Assembly: GCA_907163375.1 (NCBI GenBank)
Contig: CAJQUW010008953.1
Span: 102,501-166,500, forward strand
From: Prostheceraeus crozeri
Lineage: Eukaryota; Platyhelminthes; Polycladida; Euryleptidae
DNA length: 64,000 bases
Direction: 5' to 3'
Part shown: one piece after another, positions 32,951 through 45,809 of the stretch
Numbering within the stretch: position 1 is the stretch's first letter
Layout of the letters: every line of letters starts with the position of its first letter
The notes under the pieces: model-generated
The model's input: the letters and a program-made list of their open reading frames with translations, nothing else
Databases searched by the model: none
What the model was told of the DNA's origin: nothing
Made by a program: the position numbers and the translations under genes

Positions 32951-34064
32951 TCCATATTTCAAATGCCAGGACCCCATACTAAGCAAGGAATCCTTTCAGA
33001 GGTTGGACTTTAGATCCTTGCTATCTAATTGGTACTTAGACCTTACACAACTACCGATGTCATTAATAAACCGCTATAAGAATGTGAGGCTTTCGCCTGC
33101 CAGCAGAGGTCCAGTAGCGGGGTCATAAACCACCAGCATCTGCAGACTTACTGTGTTAGCAATTGAAGCTGGGACATTCCCATAATGACGTCTACATGTT
33201 TCATAATTTTAATAAACTTATAGTTAATAAGACTTAAGGTTTGTCCTTAAGAGGACAGGTGGTGCGTTCCCACCGGCAGACATTAAACGTTCAGGCGCGT
33301 CAAACTTTTGACTATCCTAGGACTACATTTTAGAGCCAAACTTGACGAGATCGGTGTGGAGGACCTTTCCCACTAGTCCATTTTTTCACTCAGCGCTTCT
33401 AAAGCGGGGCTGGATCTTACCCCTAATGGTCCTCTGACTTGTGATCCTCGACAAATGCATGAATGCATGAAGGTCTTTAAGCACAAAGACTTGACGGATC
33501 TGATTGCGTGCCGGGCGGACCTACCCGGGGGTCCATAACATAGCGCTATACGGGCTGGACTTCACCCTTAAGTGTACGAGATCGTACAAGGCCGCTTAAC
33601 AAGTGATCTCCTTGGTCAAAGTTTCAGGCTCGAGTGATTAGAACTTATATATAAATCGACACTTAGTAATCACCATGTCAACCCCATGGAGACCAGTAAC
33701 CGACACAGTCCATTCATCACACTAGGGTAGTTAGCGATAAAAAAACGTTAAAACAAATAAAACAATAGCCAGTCGTCAGCAGGTACCCGCCTGGTTGCGT
33801 TTCGGCCCCTCTACCTGAACGCTCAAGCCCAGGCGGGCGGGCCCCGCATAAACTTATATGCGGCTGGAATTATAAAATAAATACATTAATGATATTTGTA
33901 ATAATAAGTATTACTGATTGTAATATTAAAAAAAAAAACAAAACAACCGCAAAAGACGGATACATCCAAAACAAACTAAAATATATGTGTGAAATACTGA
34001 AATGGTATAACCAATGAAGAAAATGTAAGAAAACAGTGTTAATTATATTGTTTAAAATGCGCAC

Positions 34065-36800
34065 TGCGATGTCAGCTGCCTGCTGAGAAATATCCAACTT
34101 GACTAGAAAATTGTTAGGACCGGTTAGGATTTCTCAGTACATGCCTTCATTTTAGACTTATAATACCTCTTGCTTCACAAAAAGTGTCATATTAATTCGT
34201 TTAATTAGATCCTCAAGATTAGACAGCAATGCGACAATAACGTAAATCCTGGCCGCAAATACATTAATTCCCATGTTATAAGGTATTGCACTGTCTGAAA
34301 TGTCAACAGAACAACAGGGAAATCAAAATTTTCCACTTTATGATATATTGAGGTTCGAAGACCGTCACTACTAGATTGGAGTCTCACATCGAGGTAAAAC
34401 GATGGCTTTGTCATTGACTCCGTTTTCTATCTGCAAGAAGCTCCATTGGGTAAATTTTCGGAATTAAGGTATTGAAATGCTTTAATTTATTACGCATATA
34501 TCGTCTATATATCTCGAAGTGTTTGACAATAATTAGCCAGTCCAAACTTTTTATTTTTAACTAATTGTTTCATAAAAGCAAATTCGCAATTTAACAGAAA
34601 CAAGTCGGCAAGTAAAGGACTGCAATTCCCTCCCATTGGTACTCCTCGAATTTGTCTGAACACGTACCGGAAAAAGAAATGTAGACTTCAGACACTATAA
34701 AATCAATAGCCTTCTTAAAAGAGTCCACGTCATAACAAGAATACCCCTTATATTTGATTTTGAGAAAAACGACTTCTCATATCCTACACACAAGTATCTA
34801 CGATTAGTGGAATTGAATGTGAGATCAAGGATGGAAAAAATATTATTCTTGATAGCACCTTGATCTAAGTTTGTATAAAGAGTAGAGAAGTCAAAAACTT
34901 GCATAGAGTGGACGTTCACGTTAGAAATATTCCTCAAAAAATCTTGAGTCGAGGCTACACTCCAAAAATAAGAATAACCAGTATTACTCCTGATTGACTC
35001 ACAGTATCTATGAAAATTTTCTCTTATCACTTTCAGACCTTTGTTGATATTCACCGATAACTTTTAGTTGTACAATTCTGGCTCCGGCAATGAATCTAAA
35101 CTTGAGGATTTTTATGCAATTTTGGAATCCAGAAAGTTTTGGTAGTTGAAGTCCTTGTCACTAACATTAATATTAAAGTTTGATTTCATATCTTTAACGT
35201 GTTTAGTAGGACCTTCCTTATCAGAAATAAGCTCAGGTTTATAAGTTGCATTGCCTACTGCAGTGGAAGAATCTATGTCAAAACCAAGCTCATCCATCAG
35301 GATTTTGAGATAGAACTTTTTACATATGAAACTAAAGTTGTTGGATGCTTTATCGACAGGACGACTATCAAGTTTTTTATGGAGATCTTGCAACTCCTTA
35401 TCAACACAAACGCTGCTGCCATTATCTTTCCCACCCAACTTCTTACAACGAAAGATGCGGTGCTTTACTAACATCATGACCCTGTTTTTCCAAATAGAGA
35501 AGTCATCAACTTTTAAGTGAAGGCGACTGGACACACGAGATATATGATTATCTATGGAATCGCTGATCTCTTTTTGAATGGATTTCCATGATATTGACCT
35601 AGACAATCTGTGTTTAGTGCCATACGCGAATATAGCTCTGAGACCTGGATCATTATTATATCTAAATTACCGGTAAAAACATGCCCATAAGGCTCATAAA
35701 CAAAACTGGTCATCGAGTCGCAGCTGCAAATCGCTCTGTAAAATGCCAACAACTTCTTGAATTGTCAGGCTATTAAGAAACTTATTATAAAATTGAAGAA
35801 TTTCAAACAAATAGGGTTATTAAGCTTATAAGTACACTTTGGGAGGATATAGATGTTTCGCTTTTTCTGGAACTAAAGCACAGGAACTTTTATCATTAAA
35901 TACAGAAGGTAAATGAAGTTTGTCAACTAAATGAGACTTGAAAGGAATCACTATATGCGTTTTGTCCTCGGTAAAGCTATCCCTCTTGTTTCTATATAAT
36001 TTACTATGAACATATGTTGTCAAAACGAAAAGATAGTCATTCGACTGATCAAGAAGCCTACAATACATAATTTTAAGCATGCTATCACTAATCGATTTCA
36101 AGCAATTATAGAAATGTCTATTTTGTTGCTCTTCATCAACTCTTGAAGTTCCTTGAGAATATCCTCACAACTATTAGATGGAGATATTTCTTTCTACCCG
36201 ACTTCCTAAGGCCATGGCTTCTCTTACGTCTGCTAATAGGAGAACTAAAAAATGAAATTGCAGTGTTCTGAGAGGCGCAACCTCCGCCTAACACTCTGTC
36301 ATTCAAAAACCCAAAGGATGCAAGGTGTTCAGCGTTCTTATATGAAAATCTTCCTTACTCTTAAGCTCGAAGGCAATTTCTGTATCAGATTTATTACGAA
36401 CATCGACGAAGTCAATAATTTGTATACTTACATCATCCCAACTGTGATTAGAACTATTAAAATGATTACTTAAATACGTATTGAGATGATTCTTTTGAAC
36501 AGACTGCCGCTGCCCATTTAATCTACAATGTAATGTTTGTCTGTCCAACATACTGGACCCACATGATTGACATGATGATCAAATATATTACATGCCTACT
36601 CTTACACGAGAAACTACTAGGATAATTTAAAACGAACCGTCTGCCGTACTAAAACTCTTAAAAGTAGTATTAGTGTCAAGAGATTTACAACATAGCATCT
36701 TTTGCTGCGCAGACATCAACACTACTGACGCATGTAGAGGGCGCTATCCACTCCTTCGCATTAACGTCATACACTTTAGCTTGCATTATAATCCATATTT
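34065..36800 (-). pseudogene. Naiad unit 3 coding region
   Basis: Homologous pieces cover the cysteine cluster, GIY-YIG domain, CxC motif and reverse transcriptase. This is the most fragmented unit, with many one-base length differences at short runs relative to units 1 and 2. Confidence 0.75.
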
Positions 36801-37899
36801 CAAATGCCAGACCACCCCATACTAAGCAAGGAATCCTTTCAGAGGTTGACTTTAGATCCTTGCTATCTAATTGGTACTTAGAGACCTTACACAACTACCG
36901 ATGTCATTAATAAACCGCTATAAGAATGTGAGCTTTCGCCTGCCAGCAGAGGTCCATAGCGGGTCATTAACCACCACATCTGCAGACTTACTGTGTTTAG
37001 CAATTGAAGCTGGGACATTCCCATAATGACGTCTACATGTTTCATAATTTTAATAAACTTATAGTTAATAAGACTTAAGTTTGTCCTTTAAAGGACAGGT
37101 GGTGCGTTCCCCGGCAGACATTAAACGTTCAAGGCGCGTCAAACTTTTGACTATCCTAGACTACATTTTAGAGCCAAACTTGACGAGATCGTGTGGAGAC
37201 CTTCCCACTAGTCCATTTTTCACTCAGCAGGCTTCTAAAGCGGGGCTGGATCTTACCCCTAATGGTCCTCTGACTTTATCCTCGACAAATGCATGAATGC
37301 ATGAAGGTCTTTAAGCACAAGACTTGACGGATCTGATTGCGTGCCGGCGACCTACCCGGGGGTCATAACATAGCGCTATACGGCTGGACTTCACCCTTAA
37401 GTGTACGAGATCGTACAAGGCCGCTTAACAAGTGATCTCCTTGGTCAAGTTTCAGGCTCGATTGATTAGGAACTTATATATAAATCGACACTTAGTAATC
37501 ACCATGTCAACCCCATGGAGACCAGTAACCGACACAGTCCATTCATCACAGGGTAGTTAGCGATAAAAAAAAACTTTAAAACAAAATAAAACAATAGCCA
37601 GTCGTCAGCAGGTACCCGCCTGGTTGCGTTTCGGCCGCCCTCTAACCTGAACGCTCAAGCCCAGGCGGGCGGGCCCCGCATAAACTTATATGCGGCTGGC
37701 ATTCTAAAATCAATACAGTAATGATATGTGTAATAATAAGTAATACTGATAGTAATAGTAAAAACAAAAACAAAACCAACCGCAAAAGACGGATACATCC
37801 AAAACAAACTAAAATATATGTGTGAAATACTGAAATGGTATAACCAATGAAGAAAATGTTAAGAAAACAGTGTTAATTATATTGTTTAAAATGCGCACT

Positions 37900-40659
37900 G
37901 CGATGTCAGCTGCCTGGCTGAGAAATATCCAAACTTGACTAGAAAATTGTTAGGACCGGTTAGGATTTTCTCAGTACATGCCTTCATTTTAGACTTATAA
38001 TATCCTCTGCTGCTTCACAAAAAAGTGTCATATTAATTCGTTAATTAGCTTAGATCCTCAAGATGTGACAGATGCGACAATAACGTAAATCCTGGCCGCA
38101 AATACATTAATTCCCATGTTATAAGGTATTGCACTGTCTGGAAATGTCAACAGAACAACAGGGAAATCAAAAATTTTCCACTTTATGATATATTGAGGTT
38201 CGAAGACCGTCACTACTAGATTGGAGTCTCACATCGAGGTAAACATGGCTTTGTCATTGACTCCGTTTCTATCTGCAAGAAGCTCCATTGGGTAAATTTT
38301 CGGAATTAAGGTATTGAAATGCTTGTAATTTATTACGCATATATCGTCTATATATCTCGAAGTGTTTGACAATAATTAGCCAGTCCAAACTTTTTATTTT
38401 TAACTAATTGTTTCATAAAAGCAAATTCGCAATTTAACAGAAACAAGTCGGCAAGTAAAGGACTGCAATTCCCTCCCCATTGGTACTCCCGAATTTGTCT
38501 GAACACGTAACCGGAAAAAGAAATGTAGACTTCAGACACTATAAAACAATAGCCTTCTTAAAAGAGTCCACGTCATAACAAGAATACCCCTTATATTTGA
38601 TTTTGGAGAAAAACGACTTCTCATATCCTACACACAAAGTATCTACGATTAGTGGAATTGAATGTGAGATCAAGGATGGAAAAAATATTATTCTTGATAG
38701 CACCTTGATCTAAGTTTGTATAAAGAGTAGAGAAGTCAAAAACTTGCATAGAGTGGACGTTCACGTTAGAAATATTCCTCAAAAAATCTTGAGTCGAGGC
38801 TACACTCCAAAAATAAGAATAACCAGTATTACTCCTGATTGACTCACAGTATCTATGAAAATTTTCTCTTATCACTTTCAGACCTTTGTTGATATTCACC
38901 GATAACTTTTTAGTTGTACAATTTTCTGGCTCGGCAATGAATCTAAACTATGAGGATTTTTATGCAATTTTGGAATCCAGAAAGTTTTGGTAGTTGAAGG
39001 TCCTTGTCACTAACATTAATATTAAAGTTTGATTTCATATCTTTAACGTGTTTAGTAAGGACTTCCTTATCAGAAATAAGCTCAGTTTATAAGTTGCATT
39101 GCCTACTGCAGTGGAAGAATCTATGTCAAAACCAAGCTCATCCATCAGATTTTGAGATAGAACTTTTTACATATGAAACTAAAGTTGTTGGATGCTTTAT
39201 CGACAGGAACGACTATCAAGTTTTTATGGAGATCTTGCAACTCCTTATCAACACAAACGCTGCTGCCATTATCTTTCCCACCCAACTTCTTACAACGAAA
39301 GATGCGGTGCTTTACTAACATCATGACCCTGTTTTTCCAAATAGAGAAGTCATCAACTTTTAAGTGAAGGCGACTGGACACACGAGATATATGATTATCT
39401 ATGGAATCGCTGATCTCTTTTTGAATGGATTTCCATGATATTGACCTAGACAATCTGTGTTTAGTGCCATACGCGAATATAGCTCTGAGACCTGGATCAT
39501 TTAATTATCTAAATTACCGGTAAAAACATGCCCATAAGGCTCATAAACAAAAACTGGTCATCGAGTCGCAGCTGCAATCGCTCTGTAAAATGCCAACAAC
39601 TTCTTGAATTGTCAGGCTATTAAGAAACTTATTATAATTGAAGAATTTCAAACAAATAGGGTTATTAAGCTTATGGTACACTTTGGGAGGATATAGATGT
39701 TTCGCTTTTTCTGGAACTAAAGCACAGGAACTTTTATCATTAAATACAGAAGGTAAATGAAGTTTGTCAACTAAATGAGACTTGAAAGGAATCACTATAT
39801 GCGTTTTGTCCTCGGTAAAGCTATCCCTCTTGTTTCTATATAATTTACTATGAACATATGTTGTCAAAACGAAAGATAGGTCATTCGACTGATCAAGAAG
39901 CCTACAATACATAATTTTAAGCATGCTATCACTAATCGATTTCAAGCAATTATAGAAATGTCTTATTTTGTTGCTCTTCATCAACTCTTGAAGTTCCTTG
40001 AGAATATCCTCACAACTATTAGATGGAGGATATTTCTTTCTACCCGACTTCCTAAGGCCATGGCTTCTCTTACGTCTGCTAATAGGAGAACTAAAAAATG
40101 AAAATGAATTTGCAGTGTTCTGAGAGGCGCAACCTCCGCCTAACACTCTGTCATTCAAAACCCAAAGGATGCAAGGTGTTCAGCGTTCTTATATGAAAAT
40201 CTTCCTTACTCTTAAGCTCGAAGGCAATTTCTGTATCAGATTTATTTACGAACATCGACGAAGTCAATAATTTGTATACTTACATCATCCCAACTGTGAT
40301 TAGAACTATTAAAATGATTACTTAAATAATACGTATTGAGATGATTCTTTTGAACAGACTGCCGATGCCCATTAAGTCTACAATGTAATGGCTGTTTTGT
40401 CTGTCCAACATACTGGGCCCCACATGATTGACATGTGATCAAATATATTATATGTCTACTCTTACACGAGAAACTACTATGATAATTTAAAACGAACGTC
40501 TGCCGGTACTAAAACTCTTAAAAGTAGTATTAGTGTCAAGAGATTTACAACATAGGCATCTTTTGCTGCCGCAGACATCACACTACACTGACGCATGTAG
40601 AGGGCGCTATCCACTCCTTTCGCATTAACGTCATACACTTTAGCTTGCATTATATCCAT
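37900..40659 (-). pseudogene. Naiad unit 4 coding region
   Basis: Pieces of the same protein are recognisable at 40659-40242 (nuclease), 40158-39541 (linker and CxC region), 39453-38621 and 38539-38348 (reverse transcriptase). Some substitutions in the nuclease region (for example GHRQS in place of GQRQS) are real unit-specific variants. Confidence 0.75.
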
Positions 40660-40862
40660 ATTTCAAATGCCAGGACCCCATACTAAGCAAGGAATCCTTT
40701 CAGAGGTTGGACTTTAGATCCTTGCTATCTAATTGGTACTTAGACCTTACACAACTACCGATGTCATTAATAAACCGCTATAAGAATGTGAGGCTTTCGC
40801 CTGCCAGCAGAGGTCCAGTAGCGGGTCATAAACCACCAGCATCTGCAGACTTACTGTGTTAG

Positions 40863-42010
40863 CAATTGAAGCTGGGACATTCCCATAACGACGTCTACAT
40901 GTTTCATAATTTAATAAACTTATAGTTAATAAGACTTAAGGTTTGTCCTTAAGAGGACAGGTGGTGCATTCCCACCGGCAGACATTAAACGTTCAAGGCG
41001 CGTCAAACTTTTGACTATCCTAGGACTACATTTTAGAGCCAAACTTGACGAGATCGGTGTGGAGGACCTTCCCACTAGTCCATTTTCACTCAGCGCTTCT
41101 AAAGCGGGGCTGGATCTTACCCCTAATGGTCCTCTGACTTGTGATCCTCGACAAATGCATGAATGCATGAAGGTCTTTAAGCACAAAGACTTGACGGATC
41201 TGATTGCGTGCCGGGCGGACCTACCCGGGGGTCCATAACATAGCGCTATACGGGCTGGACTTCACCCTTAAGTGTACGAGATCGTACAAGGCCGCTTAAC
41301 AAGTGATCTCCTTGGTCAAAGTTTCAGGCTCGATTGATTAGGAACTTATATATAAATAGACACTTAGTAATCACCATGTCAACCCCATGGAGACCAGTAA
41401 CCGACACAGTCCATTCATCACACTAGGGTAGTTAGCGATAAAAAAAACGTTAAAACAAATAAAACAATAGCCAGTCGTCAGCAGGTACCCGCCTGGTTGC
41501 GTTTCGGCCCCTCTACCTGAACGCTCAAGCCCAGGCGGGCGGGGCCCCGCATAAACTTATATGCGGCTGGCATTCTAAAATCAATACAGTAATGATATGT
41601 GTAATAATAAATAATACTGATAGTAATAGTAAAAACAAAAACAAAACAACCGCAAAAGACGGGTACATCCAAAACAAACTAAAATATATGTGTGAAATAC
41701 TGAAATGGTATAACCAATGAAGAAAATGTTAAGAAAACAGTGTTAATTATATTGTTTAAAATGCGCACTGCGACATCAGCTGCCTGGCTGAGAAATATCC
41801 AAACTTGACTAGAAAATTGTTAGGACCGGTTAGGATTTTCTCAGTACATGCCTTCATTTTAGACTTATAATATCCTCTGCTGCTTATCACAAAAAGTGTC
41901 ATATTAATTCGTTTAATTAGAACTTCAAGATGTGAGCAGATGCGACAATAACGTAAAACCTGGCCGGCAAATACATTAATTCCCATGTTATAAGGTATTG
42001 CACTGTCTGT
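40863..42010 (-). mobile_element. Partial Naiad unit 5 (pseudo-LTR)
   Basis: It contains only the end of the reverse transcriptase frame and the 3' region, and stops within a CTGTCTGTCTG run at about 42003-42012, where Polinton sequence resumes. It shares diagnostic variants with unit 1 but not units 2-4. Confidence 0.8.
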
Positions 42011-42174
42011 CTGTAAATCTGCTGTATCAGTATTCATGATAATGAATGAGGGTGGTTTTGGTAAAATTGTGGGCATATTATTAATGGAAAACACACCTCA
42101 AAATGCTGCAACAGTGCGTTCATCACCACGTTCTTGAACGACTCTCTCTAGCTCTGCATCAGATAACCGACTCA
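42010..42174 (-). pseudogene. Polinton protease, N-terminal part
   Basis: The minus-strand translation starts MSRLSDAELERVV and includes GVFSINNMPTILPKPPSFII, the usual N-terminal region of the Polinton adenain-like protease. The Naiad array interrupts the gene immediately afterwards. Confidence 0.7.
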
Positions 42175-43454
42175 TTAACTTGTATAAGAAGTGGAAACGT
42201 CACGTAGCCTGTTAATTCGAATGGTGGAATCGAACACAGCATAGATGAGTACATTGACTGTTTTCGTCAAATCTTTTTCAAAGAAGAATTCTAGTTTAAG
42301 ACCCTTCGTGGCAGTTCCCGGACGATAAGAAGCACCTGCTTCACTGTTTGCTGTCAAATCAAATGCATAAAGTGTATAACCTTTAGCAAATTCATCATAG
42401 GTCAAACCATTGGTGTCATCAGTATTCCAGTATTTAAAGGTCTCCATAGTATTTTGATATGAGCGAGAATAATGGCCATTAGCGAAGTCTGGGCAAAAAG
42501 GAGTACCAGGAATGCAATCAGTATCACGATACAATCCGATTTGATTTAATCCAAAGTGTTAAAAGTTGAGGGGATTCTTCGATATATTACCATTGTATGC
42601 ATCATTTGCAATCAATCCCACAATGATCATTTTTGGTGATTGTGTAGGAAACAAACTATCTTTAACAAAGCTCTTTTGCGCACGAGGAATGGTGAAACTA
42701 TGGATCTCAGTATGATTTACATCATAAAGAGCATCATACTTCTTCAAACCCATCTCGTGACCAATAATCACCGAAGGATTCACTGTCATTCGTCGCACAT
42801 AAAGTCTAACACTTTCAAACACAATCTTAAATTCAGTCTTTGCTCCATAAGAATTCAATACAAATTTAGGATCGTTCGGCAAGAGATGAGCTCGCATGTC
42901 TACTCTTGACATTAAGAAACGTGATTGACGGAAAAGTCCAAGTATAGGGGACCATATAATTCACACACCCTACTTTCTGCAGTCCACTTTTCACGAGTGA
43001 CAAATCCCTTGTTTTTGTCACTATCAAATTCACCAGCTTCATCTTTACACCAACCCATAACAGCCATGTGACTCTTTTGTGCTTGTAGCTGGAGCTGCAT
43101 GACTGTTGAAAAATAACCGAGATAGGGATAACTGTGTTGACCACCTTCAACCCGAGTTTCACCAATGGTCAATGATACATCCTTGAAGAGCGTTGCTATT
43201 GCCAAGTTATTCACGGCTACTTTGTCCTTGTCGTCAAGGGTTGTACCGTCCTTATTTACTATCTTAAACTTAACATGTAGATTGAAGTCATTTACATCGA
43301 TGTACTCAGCATCATTTCCTGGTATTAAAAACTCAATGACACTACAAGAATCGATACTTGTCTGTCGATAATGAATGGATACATAATTTCTAATGATATC
43401 CGTCTGCATAGGTGTTCTATCAAATAAGCAAAGGGATGAGGTTTTACATTCCAT
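42175..43454 (-). pseudogene. Polinton major capsid protein, fossil
   Basis: Three successive stretches are recognisable. An N-terminal part (43454-42912) has SVIEFLIPGNDAEYIDVNDF and YPYLGYF. A middle part (42912-42559) has LYVRRMTVNPSVIIGHEMGL. A C-terminal part (42534-42175) has LYAFDLTANSEAGASYRPG and KLEFFFEKDLTKTVNVLIYA. These match the double-jelly-roll major capsid protein of Polintons in order and style. Broken; just upstream of the protease as usual in the family. Confidence 0.8.
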
Positions 43455-43456
43455 AT

Positions 43457-43830
43457 TTAAAACAGTCCACGTCGTCTGCGTTTGCTAGGAGGTATACGAG
43501 ATGCTCTTCGCTTACGTTTGCCTGAAGTAGAGAGTGGATTGATATGACTGATGACAGACCTGATACCAGCCTTACCGACATTCTTCAAACGCTGTATTCC
43601 ATGACGCTTTAGCGATTCACGAATCGGCAATCTTCCTGAAAGCGCATCTTTTGCTACATCTGCTGCTAATCCTACAGCTTCATTAAAAGCTGATTTTTCC
43701 ACATTTGCAATAGTGGTGAGCATCATACCTTTGACAGCACCGAATAGACTACCCCCTTTTTGACGTCTCGATCCAGCATAAACGGGAAAGCCAGCTCCAT
43801 GACTAGTATAGGAGGGGGCAGAATAAAACG
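43457..43830 (-). pseudogene. Small basic Polinton protein
   Basis: The C-terminal part (43726-43457) reads VAKDALSGRLPIRESLKRHG and ends in a very basic tail, SGKRKRRASRIPPSKRRRRG. The upstream part encodes GAGFPVYAGSRRQKGGSLF. Basic tail and position next to the capsid gene recall the small DNA-condensing or capsid-lining proteins of adenoviruses. The role is inferred from family context. Confidence 0.55.
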
Positions 43831-43885
43831 TAGCAGTTTGATCTTTAGGTATTTATATTTAGATTTACACAATTCATTACTTTGC

Positions 43886-44955
43886 TTAGGAACGTTGACT
43901 AACACGATAAAGGTCAGAATGACGAATCAAACTGTTCATTGAATTTGGATAGCCAGCCCATTTCACCAGGCTCCACTTTTCCTCTTGTCGCATTTGGTGA
44001 CGAAGTATCTTTTCAACCATGTAGTCATCATCTTCTTTGGTGATGGGTGTTTTCTCATGACGATAAAAACTCCCTTCAATCTCTTCACCATGATAATCAC
44101 GAAGCTTGTAGGTAGTGGTCTTGAATTTCTTGTTAACCTCATAGACAGTAAATATTTCTTCCGCCCAATTGGGAAGATATCCTTTCGCAAACACGCTTTT
44201 CACCTTCGAAATGCGAACTTTGTCATCAACCTGAATGTCACGTTTACCTTGTGATGGTTGCTTGCGTTTAGCATAGATTTCACAGATTGTATCCACCATG
44301 TCTGGAGTTATGTCAGCAGGTTTGTGACCAATCATGCGATGAACAGAATGATTGTAAGCGTGTACAGTATCTTGTAATACATCCGTCCACTTTTGTGTTA
44401 CTTTTGCAGTGAAATAGCGCCATAGGCGAGTTTTCAGTGTACGATTAAAGCGTTCGACCACTGCAGCCTTGTATGCACTTTTCACACTAAACAGCTCAAT
44501 GTTGTGTTCGCGAAATAAAGCACGCACATGTCTGTTTTCAAACTCTTTCCCTTAATCAGTCTGAATACGTGTGGGAATGCGTCCTTCACTGAAAATATTT
44601 TGGAAAACCTCGGCCATTTGTTCACCACGCTTTGTCTTGAGTGGTTGAACCCATGCATAGCGGGAAAATAAGTCAATGACAGTTAGGAGAAAGCGATAGC
44701 CTTTATTCTTTTTAGCTAATAAAGAATCATCAGCCAAATCTGCTTGCCATTGTCCATCAATATCATGAACGATATAAGAACGGGTAGGATAACGTTTTCG
44801 AGCTTATGTGTGCAATGTATATGCAGGTTGAGCTTTTAACCATCTCTTCACTTGTTTCTGTGAAAAACCACTTGCTTGTGACAACTTTTTTCACTGAAGC
44901 ATAAACTGCATAATGCCTTGGGTTATAGTAAATTGATTTCAGATGTTCATCCATC
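43886..44955 (-). pseudogene. Polinton integrase with chromodomain, fossil
   Basis: The core includes FLLTVIDLFSRYAW with the first catalytic Asp, IQTD with the second, and AAVVERFNRTLKTRLWRYF with the Glu, a DDE retroviral-type integrase. Its C-terminus carries a chromodomain-like part, YMVEKILRHQMRQEEKWSLV followed by KWAGYPNSMNSL, which in relatives binds modified histones and steers insertion. It is broken into several frames in the N-terminal half. Confidence 0.85.
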
Positions 44956-44960
44956 GTCTA

Positions 44961-45369
44961 TTAAGAGGGATCGTTTATTTGCCTAAAAGTATCAGTCTTT
45001 TTCTTCGCTAGGGTTTGCGTTTGTGTTTGAGTCTTGCTTTTGCTACTTTTTTGAGCCGTCTTGTATGAATCACTTTTACAACATGTACTTAAGCAGTTCA
45101 ATGACACATGAATGTTTGGCAACTCTGAACATGGGATACAACATAGCTTCTTCATATTAGAAGTCTGTGATAAAATCAAATGGTTGATAACGTGTTGAAG
45201 GTTTTGGTATATGCTTCGGCAACTTCTCGGGTGTTTTCAAAGTTTGCTTGATTCTCTTTTTAGGTCTCTCTACACTTTGCAACTTTCTCTTCCTAGGTGT
45301 AGAATCATTTTCCATTTCCTGTAAGGTATCACGTTCAAGAATTGCCTTTGGAACATTTAATTTCTTCAT
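44961..45369 (-). pseudogene. Two short basic or cysteine-rich Polinton ORFs
   Basis: The upstream ORF (45369-45157) is lysine- and proline-rich (RKRKLQSVERPKKRIKQTL) and nuclear-signal-like. The overlapping downstream ORF (45179-44961) has paired cysteines (CCIPCSELP, LNCLSTCC) and a QTQTQT run. No family is recognised. They may be parts of one gene lying between the integrase and the conserved 118-residue ORF. Confidence 0.35.
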
Positions 45370-45444
45370 ACTTTTTAAAAAGAACTCTCATCCTGTAGGC
45401 GTAAAGTGACAACGACGATCACGAACAGCATGATTAATTAAATC

Positions 45445-45801
45445 TTACACTCTTGAGTCCCTAATGACTGCGCCATCATCACCTACCACTTCACCTCGTT
45501 GAGTGATTTTCAAGTTGGGTTCGAGACTTCGATATAAGCTCAGTGCGCGATTGCGATAGGGTTTGGGTGAACCAAGTGAAAGATCATTGCGAATTTTTTC
45601 TTTCAATTGTTTCATTTCTTCTAAAGTAGAACTCTGCTTTATCAAACCATCATATGGATTTTTACTTTTTACAGCTTCTTGTTCATACTGCTGATTAAGT
45701 TGTGACATTTGATTTTCCCAAGGTTGATAAACGCTCTGCATTGTAGTCAGATGTATATATTCTTCTTGTGGAATAGCAATCAATCGTTGAAAACCACTCA
45801 T
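45445..45801 (-). CDS. Conserved Polinton minor protein with coiled coil
   Basis: The 118-residue ORF begins MSGFQRLIAIPQEEYIHLTT and has a glutamine/glutamate-rich helix (WENQMSQLNQQYEQEAVKSK). Then come EEMKQLKEKIRNDL, PKPYRNRALSLYRSL and RGEVVGDDGAVIRDSRV. I recall this general layout from Polinton gene sets, next to the ATPase, but not an established function. Start and end look natural. Confidence 0.5.
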   Translation of the reverse strand: MSGFQRLIAIPQEEYIHLTTMQSVYQPWENQMSQLNQQYEQEAVKSKNPYDGLIKQSSTLEEMKQLKEKIRNDLSLGSPKPYRNRALSLYRSLEPNLKITQRGEVVGDDGAVIRDSRV

Positions 45802-45809
45802 AACAATTT

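Larger units (their letters stand above)
25421..42010 (-). mobile_element. Tandem array of Naiad-type Penelope-like elements
   Basis: Four complete head-to-tail units of about 3.86 kb (near 25421-29292, 29293-33160, 33161-37001, 37002-40862) and a fifth partial unit (40863-42010) all read on the minus strand. Each has a ~200-bp leader, an ORF with GIY-YIG nuclease first and reverse transcriptase second, and a ~0.9-kb 3' region with a GC-rich hairpin. Nuclease at the N-terminus plus a CxC motif between the domains is the diagnostic layout of the Naiad clade. The partial 5' unit is the expected pseudo-LTR. No hammerhead core was found in the units, also as expected for Naiads. Confidence 0.88.
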
